In this document: piece by piece, positions 41,514-49,801 of the stretch | Position numbering within the stretch: position 1 is the stretch's first letter | Layout: the number at the start of each line of letters is the position of its first letter | Source: CBDBCU01 sp965243185 | GTDB taxonomy: Bacteria > Chloroflexota > Dehalococcoidia > Lucifugimonadales > UBA3495 | Assembly (NCBI GenBank): GCA_965243185.1 | Contig: OZ251531.1 | Location: 2,542,001-2,606,000 of the forward strand | Direction of reading: 5' to 3' | DNA: 64,000 nt | Program-made: the position numbers and the translations under genes | The notes under the pieces: model-generated | The model's database searches: none | Seen by the model: the letters and a program-made list of their open reading frames with translations, nothing else | Told to the model about the DNA's origin: nothing

Positions 41514-43139
41514 GTGAAAAGCGATTTCTTGATAGCGTTGACCCAGATGGCCGCGGAACGGCACTTGCCCCGGGAACAGGTGTTGAGCGCCGTTGAAGTA
41601 GCCTTGGCATCGGCTTTCCGCAAGGATAACCCGGCCGCCGGCCAGAACATCAATGTAACCCTGAACCCCAATACCGGGGAAGTCAGCGTTTTCGCCCTCA
41701 AAACCGTCGTCGAGACGGTCGAGGATGACAGCCGGGAAATTGCCCTCCCGGAGGCCCGCCAGGTCAAAGGGGATGTTGCCATCGGCGACGAAATCGCCCC
41801 GGCCGGCGCCATCCCCTACATCCCCAGCCGCATCGCCGCCCAGACCACCAAGCAGGTAGTCCTGCAGCGCCTCCGCGAAGCCGAACGGGAACTCCTCTTC
41901 GAGGAATTCCTCCAGCACCGGGATGACATCATCACCGGTGTGGTCGAGCAGGTCGAATCCAACCGCTCCATAACCCTGGAATTGGGCCGGGCCCAAGCGA
42001 CGATGCCCCTGCAAGAGCAGGTGCCGACCGAGCGGTACAAGAAAGGCCAGCGCATCAAGGTCTATGTCCAGAATGTGGAGAACGGCGTCAAGGGGCCGGA
42101 AATCACCGTATCCCGCAGCGACCGGGATATGCTGAAACGGCTCTTTGAGATTGAAGTGCCGGAAGTCTATAACGGCACCGTGGCCATCAAAGCCATCTCC
42201 CGGGACGCCGGCTTTCGCAGCAAGATCGCCGTTCAAGCCTTGCAGGAAGGCGTCGACCCGGTAGGCGCTTGCATCGGCCTGCGCGGCAACCGCATCCAGA
42301 GCATCGTCAACGAACTCCAGGGGGAAAAAATCGATGTAGTCCCCTGGGAACCCGACCCCAAGGACTTTATCGCCAACGCCATCAGCCCCTCGGAAGTGGT
42401 TCATGTCGAACTGGCCCCGGAGGAGATGACCGCTATCGTCGTCGTCCCGGAACGGCAGTTGTCCCTGGCTATCGGCAAGGAAGGACAGAACGCCCGCCTC
42501 GCCGCCCGTCTGGTGGGTTGGCGGCTGGACATCAAAGGTCTCCCCGAATGGGAGGAAATCAAGGAAGTCCGCCAGAAAGAAGCCGAGGAGCAGCGCCGCC
42601 GGGCCGCCCGGGAATCCATCGGTATGGCCGCCGAAGCCCCGCCTGCTGAGGAACCGGCAGCGGCGGCGGAAGTTGCCGCCGCCGTGGCCGCCGTGGCCGA
42701 AGCCGAAGCCATCGTTGAGGCCCAACAACAGCAAGAGGAGCCTTTGCCGCCGGCCGCTCCTGTTGCCGAAACGATTGCGGTGCCGGAAGCCGCCGCGCCG
42801 CTGCCCGAAGTCGCCGACATCGACGAGGATGCCCTGCTCGAGGCAATGATTCGGGAGGAAGCGCAAACCCAGCCGGCCCCGGAGGAAGCCGCCCCCACCA
42901 TCAGCGTCGACGAACTGGAAACCTTTACCTTGGACGAAGTGCCGGAGGAAGCCGACGAAACCGAAGTCGAAGAGTTTTTCCCCGACTTGCCCGAAGCCCC
43001 CATCCTGACCCCGGACGCCGGCAAGATTCGTTTTGCCGAGGACTTGGTTGGCGAATATCGGGGCGGCGCCCGGAGCGGCCGCCGCCGGCGCAATTCCGGC
43101 GCCGGCAACCGGGGCGGCAATCGCGGCGGCGGCCGCTAA
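41514..43139 (+). CDS. nusA: transcription factor NusA with acidic and RGG-type tail
   Basis: 541 residues from GTG 41514. NusA N-terminal domain (to about 130), S1 domain (DIITGVVEQVE onward), and KH domains with GACIGLRGNRIQSIVNEL and LAIGKEGQNARLAARL. After residue 370 comes a long Ala/Glu/Pro-rich, very acidic low-complexity tail, ending in a basic GRRRRNSGAGNRGGNRGGG stretch like RNA-binding RGG tails. Controls pausing, termination and antitermination. First gene of nusA-ylxR-infB-rbfA-truB; rimP, usual upstream partner, is absent here. Confidence 0.95.
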   Translation: MKSDFLIALTQMAAERHLPREQVLSAVEVALASAFRKDNPAAGQNINVTLNPNTGEVSVFALKTVVETVEDDSREIALPEARQVKGDVAIGDEIAPAGAIPYIPSRIAAQTTKQVVLQRLREAERELLFEEFLQHRDDIITGVVEQVESNRSITLELGRAQATMPLQEQVPTERYKKGQRIKVYVQNVENGVKGPEITVSRSDRDMLKRLFEIEVPEVYNGTVAIKAISRDAGFRSKIAVQALQEGVDPVGACIGLRGNRIQSIVNELQGEKIDVVPWEPDPKDFIANAISPSEVVHVELAPEEMTAIVVVPERQLSLAIGKEGQNARLAARLVGWRLDIKGLPEWEEIKEVRQKEAEEQRRRAARESIGMAAEAPPAEEPAAAAEVAAAVAAVAEAEAIVEAQQQQEEPLPPAAPVAETIAVPEAAAPLPEVADIDEDALLEAMIREEAQTQPAPEEAAPTISVDELETFTLDEVPEEADETEVEEFFPDLPEAPILTPDAGKIRFAEDLVGEYRGGARSGRRRRNSGAGNRGGNRGGGR

Positions 43140-43174
43140 TCACGGCGGCGATTTTCACCGGAGGTACCAGAGAC

Positions 43175-43471
43175 TTGCCGAAAACCCGGCATATCCCGGA
43201 GCGCAAGTGCGTAGCCTGCGGGCAAAAGGCGGACAAGCGGTCGCTGACCCGCATCGTCCGTACGCCCGATGGCTCGGTACAAGCCGACGCCACCGGGAAA
43301 GCCAATGGCCGCGGCTCTTATCTGTGCGCCGCGGTGGTTTGTTGGGAAAAAGGCGTCCGTCGCGGGGGATTGGAACGGGGCTTGAAAACCGCCATCCCCG
43401 GCCGGGAACGGCAACTGCTGCTGGATTATTACCGGGAGCAGGTCGCCGACCCCCAGGCATTGGAGCAATAG
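43175..43471 (+). CDS. ylxR: YlxR family RNA-binding protein
   Basis: 98 residues, TTG start with GGAGGT ten bases upstream. DUF448 signature: RKCVACGQKADKRSLTRIV, NGRGSYLCAAVVCWEKGVRRGGLERGLK, here GRGSY instead of the common GRGAY. YlxR binds RNA and can modulate RNase P. Sits between nusA and infB as in most bacteria. Confidence 0.92.
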   Translation: MPKTRHIPERKCVACGQKADKRSLTRIVRTPDGSVQADATGKANGRGSYLCAAVVCWEKGVRRGGLERGLKTAIPGRERQLLLDYYREQVADPQALEQ

Positions 43472-43472
43472 A

Positions 43473-45260
43473 ATGACCACTACCAGAGAAGTCCGCCGCA
43501 GCGGCCCTTCCCGTACCTTGGTGCTGCCGCAAACCCTGACGGTCAAGCACCTGTCGGAACTGATTGACCAAAGCCCGGTGGATGTCATCAAGCAATTGAT
43601 GCGCAACGGGATTATGGTCTCGATGAACCAGGTCGTCGACCACGAAGTGGCCGCCCTGGTTACCGCCGCCTACGGCATCCGCACCCGGGTCGCCGAACCG
43701 GTGGCTGAAAAAGGCGCCCTGGTCGGCGCCAGCAACGGCGCCGAAGATGTGGATTCCCTCGCCGGCCGGCCGCCGGTCGTCACTATCCTCGGCCATGTCG
43801 ACCACGGCAAAACCAGCCTCCTCGACTCCATCCGCAACGCCCATGTCGCCGACCGGGAAGTGGGCGGCATTACCCAGCACATCGGCGCTTATCAGGTGGA
43901 CTATCAGGGCAACAAGATTACCTTCCTCGACACCCCCGGCCACGAAGCCTTTACCGCCATCCGCTCCCGCGGCGCGCGCGTTACCGACATCGCCGTGCTG
44001 GTCGTGGCCGCCGATGATGGCATTATGCCGCAAACCGAGGAAGCCATTGACCACGCCCGGGCCGCCGATGTCCCCATTGTAGTCGCCATCAACAAAATGG
44101 ACTTGCCCGGCGCCGACCCGGAACGGGTAAAACGGCAGCTCAGCCAGCACAACCTCCTCGTCGAGGATTGGGGCGGCGAAGTCATTTCCGTTCCCGTTTC
44201 CGCCCGCACCGGCGACGGCATCGACGACCTACTGGAGAACCTGCTGGTAGTAGCCGAAATCTCCGAACTGAAAGCCAACCCCTCCCGCCCGGCCAGCGGC
44301 GCCGTCATCGAGGCCAAACTGGACCGCAAGCGCGGCCCTACGGCTACCGTCCTGGTCCAGAGCGGCACCCTGCAAGTGGGCGACTATATCGTGGCCGGCA
44401 CCGCTTGGGGCCGGGTCAAAGCCTTGGCCAACGACCGCGGCCGGGTAGTTAAAGAAGTAGTGCCGGGCGCGCCGGCGGAAGTGCTGGGCTTCGGTTCTTT
44501 GCCCGAAGCCGGGGATTTGATGTCAGTATTTCCCAACGAGCGTTTGGCCCGGGCCACCGCCACCGACCGGGAACGCCTGAAAGCCAGTCAGCAGTCCCAA
44601 GCCCGCGCCCTGACCCTCGAGGAAGTGGTCAAGCAGATTGACGCCGGCGACATCAAAGAGCTTAACCTCGTCCTCAAAGCCGATGTCCAGGGCAGCGTCG
44701 AAGCCGTCCGCCAGTCCCTCGAGCGGTTGACGGACGCCGAGGCCCGGGTGCGGATCCTCCACGCCGGCAGCGGCAATGTTACCGAATCCGATGTGCTGCT
44801 CGCCAGCGCCTCCGGAGCCATCATCGTCGGCTTTGCCGTGGGCAACGCCCTCGGCGTGGAGCGGGTCGCCGAGCGAATGGGCGTCGAAATCCGCCACTAC
44901 GCCATCATCTACCAGATGATTGAGGACATCGAGCAAGCCCTCCACGGGATGCTTGAACCGGCTTACACCGACATTATCGTCGGCCAAGCCGAAGTGCGGG
45001 AAATTTTCCCCTCCCGCCGCAATGTGAAAATTGCCGGCTGCCGCGTTATCGAAGGCCGTATTAACCGCGGCGCCAACATCCGGGTGATGCGGGAAGGCGC
45101 CGCCCTCGAGGAAACGGCTATCGGCAGCCTGCGCCACTTCCGGGAGGAAGTCAACGAAATCACCAACGGGATGGACTGCGGTATCATCCTGGCCGGCTTT
45201 AATGACTTCGAGCTTGGCGATATTCTCCAAGCCCACCGCCAGGAACGCAGCCAGCGGTAA
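43473..45260 (+). CDS. infB: translation initiation factor IF-2
   Basis: 595 residues; the ATG is one base after the ylxR stop region. A short N-terminal IF2_N module (LTVKHLSELIDQSPVDVIKQLMRNG) replaces the long spacer of enterobacterial IF-2. GTPase: GHVDHGKT at 107-114, DTPGHEAF, NKMD. Then domains II to IV ending in the fMet-tRNA-binding part (VKIAGCRVIEGRINRGANIRV). Places initiator tRNA on the 30S subunit. Confidence 0.97.
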   Translation: MTTTREVRRSGPSRTLVLPQTLTVKHLSELIDQSPVDVIKQLMRNGIMVSMNQVVDHEVAALVTAAYGIRTRVAEPVAEKGALVGASNGAEDVDSLAGRPPVVTILGHVDHGKTSLLDSIRNAHVADREVGGITQHIGAYQVDYQGNKITFLDTPGHEAFTAIRSRGARVTDIAVLVVAADDGIMPQTEEAIDHARAADVPIVVAINKMDLPGADPERVKRQLSQHNLLVEDWGGEVISVPVSARTGDGIDDLLENLLVVAEISELKANPSRPASGAVIEAKLDRKRGPTATVLVQSGTLQVGDYIVAGTAWGRVKALANDRGRVVKEVVPGAPAEVLGFGSLPEAGDLMSVFPNERLARATATDRERLKASQQSQARALTLEEVVKQIDAGDIKELNLVLKADVQGSVEAVRQSLERLTDAEARVRILHAGSGNVTESDVLLASASGAIIVGFAVGNALGVERVAERMGVEIRHYAIIYQMIEDIEQALHGMLEPAYTDIIVGQAEVREIFPSRRNVKIAGCRVIEGRINRGANIRVMREGAALEETAIGSLRHFREEVNEITNGMDCGIILAGFNDFELGDILQAHRQERSQR

Positions 45261-45318
45261 AGTCGTCGGCTTCCCAACCGGATTAGCCCGTCCCATCCTT
45301 TACTAGAGGGTATCCCGA

Positions 45319-45765
45319 ATGTCCCGACGGGTTGAGCGCATCAACGGCCTGCTCCGCCAGGAAATCAGCCAACTCTTGGCCCGGGAAATTAAAGACCCCC
45401 GCTTGGGCGGCGTCATCAGCATTACCCAAGTGCAGACCGCCAGTGACTTGCGGAGCGCGCGGGTACTGGTCAGTGTTATGGGCGACCAGGAAACCCGGGA
45501 AACCGCTTTGGAAGGCATCCAATCGGCGGCGGCCTTTCTGCGCCGGGAACTGCGCGACCGGCTCAAACTGCGCTATGTCCCTTTCCTGAAATTCTCCCTG
45601 GACGATTCTATGGAAAACGCCGATGCCCTGCTGCGCCTGATGGACCGACTGCGCGCGGAACCGGTCGATCCAGACCCATCCCCCCAACCCGATAACGCCA
45701 GCCCCTGCAACCCCCAAGAGTCAGCCCCCTACAACGGCCCCCTATCCTTTCCGCCCGGCGGTTAG
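45319..45765 (+). CDS. rbfA: ribosome-binding factor A
   Basis: 148 residues. Features: RVERINGLLRQEISQLLAREIKDPRLGGVISITQVQ, SARVLVSVMG and RRELRDRLKLRYVPFLKFSLDDSMENA. KH-type fold binding 16S rRNA during 30S maturation. The last 35 residues are a Pro/Asp-rich tail not needed for the fold. In the nusA operon, six bases before truB. Confidence 0.95.
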   Translation: MSRRVERINGLLRQEISQLLAREIKDPRLGGVISITQVQTASDLRSARVLVSVMGDQETRETALEGIQSAAAFLRRELRDRLKLRYVPFLKFSLDDSMENADALLRLMDRLRAEPVDPDPSPQPDNASPCNPQESAPYNGPLSFPPGG

Positions 45766-45771
45766 TCAGCT

Positions 45772-46752
45772 ATGCCCCGCAACCGCAAAAACGCCCTCCC
45801 GTCGCTCAACGGCTTTCTGAACTTCTACAAGCCGGTAGGGATGACTTCGATGGAAGCCCTGCGGCAGGTAAAGCGCATCGCCGGCCCCGGCCAGAAAGTC
45901 GGCCATTGCGGTACTATGGATCCCTTGGCCCAGGGCGTCCTCCCGGTCTGTTTCGGCCAAGCCACCCGCCTGATGGACTATGTAGTGGACGGGGTGAAAT
46001 GCTACCGAATGGTAATGCGCCTCGGCGCCATTAGTACCACCTATGACGCCGAAGGGGAGATCACCGAAACCGGCAACCCCGCCGGCTTGACCGCCAACAT
46101 CATTGCGACCGCTTTGACGCCCTTTATCGGCGCTATTGAGCAGACGCCGCCAATGTATAGCGCCGTCAAAGTACAGGGACAGCGGCTCTATAAACTGGCC
46201 CGGGCCGGTAAGGAAGTAGAACGGGCGGCTCGTCCGGTCGATATTTTCGATATCCAACTGACCGACTTTGCCTTGCCGCTGCTGACCTTGACCGTCGAAT
46301 GCGGGCGCGGCGTCTATATGCGCTCCTTGGCTCACGACTTGGGGGCGGCTCTGGGTGTCGGCGGCTATGTAACCGACTTAACCCGGGAATACTGCGGCGG
46401 CTTTGCCGCCGCCGATGGCATCACCCTGGAAGGACTGGCGGCAGCTGAAACCGAAACCGCCGGCGGTTGGCAATCCCACCTGCATCCCGTTGACCGGGCC
46501 TTGCGGGGGCTGCGCGCCGTGCGGGTCAACCCCCAAGGGGAACGGCTGCTGCGGAACGGGCAGGCTGTCAGCTTGGGGCGTACCGCATTGGCAATAGAAG
46601 CCGGCTACCTCGAACAGTTCCGCGCCTACGCCCCGGATGACCGCTTTCTGGCTCTGGTCCGCTACGACCGTCCCGCCAACTCTTGGCAGCCGGTCAAAGT
46701 TTTCCAACTGGACACGCCCTCCCCCTACGCCGCCGACGCCATCAACCCCTAA
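45772..46752 (+). CDS. truB: tRNA pseudouridine-55 synthase
   Basis: 326 residues. Catalytic Asp50 in VGHCGTMDPLAQGVLPV; also FLNFYKPVGMTSMEAL, QTPPMYSAVKVQGQRLYKLARAG, VECGRGVYMRSLAHDLG, and a PUA-like C-terminal part. Makes pseudouridine 55 in tRNA T-loops. Last gene of the operon. Confidence 0.96.
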   Translation: MPRNRKNALPSLNGFLNFYKPVGMTSMEALRQVKRIAGPGQKVGHCGTMDPLAQGVLPVCFGQATRLMDYVVDGVKCYRMVMRLGAISTTYDAEGEITETGNPAGLTANIIATALTPFIGAIEQTPPMYSAVKVQGQRLYKLARAGKEVERAARPVDIFDIQLTDFALPLLTLTVECGRGVYMRSLAHDLGAALGVGGYVTDLTREYCGGFAAADGITLEGLAAAETETAGGWQSHLHPVDRALRGLRAVRVNPQGERLLRNGQAVSLGRTALAIEAGYLEQFRAYAPDDRFLALVRYDRPANSWQPVKVFQLDTPSPYAADAINP

Positions 46753-46910
46753 CCACCCCGTCCCCCTACCGGCCGTTCAGTTGCCCCCGATTGCTCCCGC
46801 CTCGGAACCCCACCCTCTCTCTGTCATCGGTGTCTTGCCCCGATACCAAATCGTCCCCCACCAGCGTAACGCCTATCTCATTCCGGGGGATTGGGGATGG
46901 TGAACGAAAC
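46753..46910. other. intergenic region after truB
   Basis: C-rich DNA without coding character; it contains CTATCTCATTCCGGGGGATT, a degenerate fragment of the TCATTCCG repeat family. Confidence 0.4.
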
Positions 46911-46934
46911 AAAAAAGAGCCGGGAATTCCCGGC
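46911..46934 (-). terminator. intrinsic terminator, minus strand
   Basis: Perfect palindrome GCCGGGAATTCCCGGC (46919-46934) followed on the minus strand by CTCTTTTTT. It would end transcription coming from the 47064-47258 gene. Confidence 0.8.
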
Positions 46935-47003
46935 CCAGCAGTCACCAGCGAGCGGCGGCTCAGCTGAAGGATGATTGCTGCGATTTTGGAATTCCCGGCA
47001 TCG

Positions 47004-47043
47004 ACGCCGGCCGGTGCTATCGGCGAACCGGCCGGCGTTTTTT
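47004..47043 (+). terminator. intrinsic terminator, plus strand
   Basis: 12-bp perfect stem ACGCCGGCCGGT (47004-47015) with ACCGGCCGGCGT (47027-47038), then T6. Ends the nusA-truB operon. Confidence 0.88.
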
Positions 47044-47063
47044 GGCGGTACTGGCGTTCCCCT

Positions 47064-47258
47064 CTAGGCCGCGCCGATCTCCGACATAATGCGGGTTGCG
47101 TCGTCCTTGCTGAGGATCTTGGAGACCTTGAGCTCCGGGCTCCCCTTGGCGTTGCCCTTCAGAAAATACACGCCGTTCTTGGCCTGCTCGACCCGGGGGT
47201 TCTCGACCTCGACGTTCTCCCTGAGCTTCAGGCAGTAGGCCATCAACTTTTCACTCAT
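47064..47258 (-). CDS. small DUF5679-like protein without zinc ligands
   Basis: 64 residues from the ATG at 47258 (GGAGG 11 bases upstream). The stretch MAYCLKLRENVEVENP, AKNGVYFLKGNAKGSPELKVSKIL lines up by eye with DUF5679 zinc ribbons (AYCxKCxxKxE, KNGRPAxxGxCPxCGTK), but only the first cysteine remains. A paralog on the other strand at 47653 shares the layout and the SKxDA tail. Function unknown; the divergent pair is separated by an AT-rich control region. Confidence 0.6.
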   Translation of the reverse strand: MSEKLMAYCLKLRENVEVENPRVEQAKNGVYFLKGNAKGSPELKVSKILSKDDATRIMSEIGAA

Positions 47259-47357
47259 AAGAATGGCTGCCTCCGTTATGTTGATTTGGCGGCTGGTCTG
47301 TGAACCTGGCCGCCGGGCGGCGGGGCTGTTAGGCTCCCCCGCTTTGCTGGCACCTAC

Positions 47358-47384
47358 ACTATAGTTAAAAGTTGTAATTGTCAA
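47358..47384 (-). promoter_or_regulatory. possible promoter for 47064-47258 gene
   Basis: On the minus strand TTGACA (47384-47379), 15-base spacer, TATAGT (47363-47358). The spacer is short; AT-rich surroundings support a promoter. Confidence 0.5.
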
Positions 47385-47558
47385 TAGCCAGCAAGTACGA
47401 AGTTGCATTATTTGTTTTGTTTTTGGTTCAAAATATATTTATCTTTGCTGGAAATGCCGACCCTTCGTTTCCCGCCAGCGGTCTGGGGCGGCCAGCAGGA
47501 CGGCGATACGGCCGCCGCATCTGGTGTCCCGGCGCGGCAAAATCCAATGGGATTTTAC

Positions 47559-47590
47559 TTGACAAAATGTAATGGTTTTGTATATTACAT
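47559..47590 (+). promoter_or_regulatory. strong promoter with overlapping operator-like dyad
   Basis: TTGACA (47559-47564), 16-base spacer, TATATT (47581-47586). An inverted repeat ATGTAAT (47567-47573) / ATTACAT (47584-47590) lies over the spacer and -10, as expected for a repressor site. Confidence 0.75.
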
Positions 47591-47652
47591 AATGTAAAAC
47601 CAGTTCCCCCCGGAACCGCCAAATCTTTCGTAAAGGAGCGGAACGCAAGACG

Positions 47653-47844
47653 ATGAAACTCGATGAAATTACGGCCTTCAACCTGAAAACCCGCCAGCGA
47701 ACGACCATCCTCGACCCCAAACTGGTGACCCACAACAACGGCACCAAAGCGGTAACCGGCACCGCCGCCGATGACGGCGTCACCAAGGTGCACAAGTTCA
47801 TCTCCAAAGCCGACGCCGCCAAACTGGAGCCGCAGTTGCAGTAG
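47653..47844 (+). CDS. small DUF5679-like protein, cysteine-free paralog
   Basis: 63 residues. ITAFNLKTRQRTTILDPKLVT, NNGTKAVTGTAADDG, VHKFISKADAAKL follows the same plan as the divergent 64-residue gene, with every zinc-ligand position replaced. AGGAG lies 14 bases before the ATG, a long spacing. It has a strong promoter, so the protein may be abundant. Function unknown. Confidence 0.6.
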   Translation: MKLDEITAFNLKTRQRTTILDPKLVTHNNGTKAVTGTAADDGVTKVHKFISKADAAKLEPQLQ

Positions 47845-47942
47845 CCGCCCGCCGGCACAGCAACGGGATACCGCCCGCGGCCCGCCCGGCACCGCTAACC
47901 CCGGAGCAGCTCCAACCGGCCGACCAGTTCCCTGACTACTTT

Positions 47943-47990
47943 ACTGCGGGCGCAGCTTCCAAGGCCGGAAACTGCGCCCGCAGTTTGTTT
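47943..47990 (+). terminator. intrinsic terminator
   Basis: 13-bp perfect stem ACTGCGGGCGCAG (47943-47955) with 47972-47984, followed by TTGTTT; about 100 bases after the small-protein gene. Confidence 0.85.
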
Positions 47991-48065
47991 ATCACCCCCG
48001 GCTGAACCGGCCGGCAAAATCCTATCCCTGTCCCCGTCCTATTTCCCCCGAGTCGAGGTTTTGCC

Positions 48066-48398
48066 ATGGATACCGCCGCGCCGCCGACCCGCTGCCAACG
48101 TTGCCGCAAGGATGTCAGCAACCGTTGGTCTTTTGTTTTCAAGGGGCGCGCCGCCGCCGGGAACGGGACGCCACCGGAAACGATCAAGTGCTTTTTCTGC
48201 GCCCTGCTGCACCGGCCAATGCTGAAACGCTCGGCTATCGCCGGCTTGGTCGTCGGCACCATCCTGACTCTGCTCAACCAAGGCGACCGGCTGCTGTTGG
48301 GACACTGGCACGAAACCCACCTCTACCAGATACCCTTGACCTACTGTGTGCCATTCCTGGTCGCCACCTACGGTGCATTGGTCAACGGGCGACGCTAG
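48066..48398 (+). CDS. NrtS-like membrane protein with zinc-ribbon N-terminus
   Basis: 110 residues. N-terminal CQRCRK...CFFC pair looks like a zinc ribbon (residues 9-43). The C-terminal part, KRSAIAGLVVGTILTLLNQGDRLL and IPLTYCVPFLVATYGALV, resembles NrtS, a small two-helix protein linked to nitrate/nitrite transport in cyanobacteria. Membrane-bound. The fusion with a metal-binding head is unusual. Ends at the hairpin shared with lexA. Confidence 0.75.
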   Translation: MDTAAPPTRCQRCRKDVSNRWSFVFKGRAAAGNGTPPETIKCFFCALLHRPMLKRSAIAGLVVGTILTLLNQGDRLLLGHWHETHLYQIPLTYCVPFLVATYGALVNGRR

Positions 48399-48420
48399 AG
48401 AGAGCAACCCGGAAACGAAC

Positions 48421-48460
48421 CGGCGGAGCTTTCGGGAAAATATCCCGTAAAGCTCCGCCG
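48421..48460. terminator. bidirectional terminator between nrtS-like and lexA genes
   Basis: 12-bp stem CGGCGGAGCTTT/AAAGCTCCGCCG extended by CGGGA/TCCCG, with TTCTGTTT beyond on the plus strand. Confidence 0.75.
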
Positions 48461-48484
48461 CTTCTGTTTAAGCCGGTGCCGGAA

Positions 48485-49135
48485 TTAGCCCAACTTGCGG
48501 ATGACCTGCACCACCCGGCCGCGCACTTCCACATTGTCGGCGGCGGAATAGATGGGCTCCATCTGGCTGTTGGCCGGCTGGAGTCGGACCTGGCTGCCCT
48601 CTGGGTAGAACTTTTTGAGGGTAGCCTCCTCCTCCTCTTTCAACCAGGCCACCACCGTCTCGCCGGTATCGGCGTTTTCGGCGGGCTGAACGATGACCAC
48701 ATCCCCGTCATCGATGAACGAGTCGATCATCGACTGTCCCTGCACTTCCAGACCGTACAGCCGGCGGTAGCGGCGGGCCAGCTCCGGCGAAACCTCGATA
48801 GTGTCGAACTCCTCCCCGGCGAGGCTGCCCTCGGCGGAAAAAGCCGGCAACGGCGCGCCGGCGGCGATGCGGCCCACAATCTGGATTTTCGGCACCGGGC
48901 CTTTGGGCTTGCCGCTCTCGTCCAGCAGCTCGATGCCCCGGGCCATATCCGGCCGGCGGATCAGGTAGCCGTCCCGGTCCAGAATCCGCAGGTTATAGTC
49001 CACCACCGAAGTGGAACTGATGTCGCAGGCCAGCTGAATGTCCCGCACCGTCGGCGGCAGGCCGTGGTCCTCGATAAAGGTCTCGATGAACTCCAGTATC
49101 CGCTTCCGGCGGGGCGGCATCTTGTTAATCGGCAT
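48485..49135 (-). CDS. lexA: SOS repressor LexA
   Basis: 216 residues. Winged HTH in the first 65 residues (RKRILEFIETFIEDHGLPPTVRDI), self-cleavage site AAGAP at 91-95 (Ala92-Gly93), catalytic Ser135 in GQSMID and Lys174 in ATLKKF. Represses DNA-damage genes until RecA filaments stimulate its cleavage. A dyad in its own promoter region suggests autoregulation. Confidence 0.95.
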   Translation of the reverse strand: MPINKMPPRRKRILEFIETFIEDHGLPPTVRDIQLACDISSTSVVDYNLRILDRDGYLIRRPDMARGIELLDESGKPKGPVPKIQIVGRIAAGAPLPAFSAEGSLAGEEFDTIEVSPELARRYRRLYGLEVQGQSMIDSFIDDGDVVIVQPAENADTGETVVAWLKEEEEATLKKFYPEGSQVRLQPANSQMEPIYSAADNVEVRGRVVQVIRKLG

Positions 49136-49158
49136 AACTCAACTCCTTCACAAAACTA

Positions 49159-49179
49159 TTGTTCTTATGAAGGTAACAA
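49159..49179 (-). promoter_or_regulatory. candidate LexA operator/promoter dyad
   Basis: TTGTT (49159-49163), 11 bases, AACAA (49175-49179), 24 bases before the lexA ATG. On the minus strand TTGTTA with CAATAGTTT further on could be its promoter. The sequence is not a textbook SOS box. Confidence 0.45.
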
Positions 49180-49322
49180 AAATAAAAGTCCCTGTCAACA
49201 GGGACGCGTCAGCGAATTTGGAAATTCGTTCCCTTTGCGCGAGGCCGTTGCCCATCTGCCCGCAAGTTCAGGTCCAGCGGGCAAAGGCCGGCAAAGGGAA
49301 TGGAGCGGAGCAGATAGGGGGT

Positions 49323-49577
49323 TCAGTTCGTCAACTGATTAAGGCGGGCGGCCAGACGGGACTTGCGGCGGGAAGCGTTGTTCTTGTGCAGGATACCCTT
49401 TTTGACCGCCTGGTCCAGGACGCTGATGGCGTGGCGGATAGCCGGTTCAGCTGCGGCGGCATCGCCGCTGCCCATCGCCCGGCGGGCGGCAGTAACAGCG
49501 GTGCGGGTAGTGCGGCGGATACTCTGATTGCGGCGATACCGCTTGACGGATTTGCGGGCGGCTTTCTTAGCGGGCAA
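49323..49577 (-). CDS. rpsT: 30S ribosomal protein S20
   Basis: 84 residues, TTG start at 49577 preceded by AGGAGAGG. Highly basic three-helix protein: KKAARKSVKRYRRNQSIRRTTRTAV, AVKKGILHKNNASRRKSRLAARL. The upstream in-frame ATG at 49646 would add a non-homologous leader and is rejected. Binds 16S rRNA; the TTG start is common in rpsT and may be regulatory. Confidence 0.95.
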   Translation of the reverse strand: MPAKKAARKSVKRYRRNQSIRRTTRTAVTAARRAMGSGDAAAAEPAIRHAISVLDQAVKKGILHKNNASRRKSRLAARLNQLTN

Positions 49578-49801
49578 GTAATTCCTCTCCTTTATCGTTG
49601 TCCCCGGAGTCCAGTTTAGGTATCCCCGGAAAGCTGTTTTGCCCATTATAACGGAAAAGGCTAGAGATTGCCAACACTATTTTGATGCAGTCGGACGCAG
49701 GATTGCCGGCGCCGGATGACACTACCTTGTCCCACCCCTACACCCGGAAATACCCCCAGCCCAACGGCCGGTTGTCAATGCCGTCGCAACGGGCCGCCCG
49801 G

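Noticed and set aside
41445..42866. 473-codon open frame on the minus strand
   Set aside because: Antisense to nusA, composition artefact.
43155..44150. 331-codon minus-strand frame over infB
   Set aside because: Shadow of infB and ylxR; no homology.
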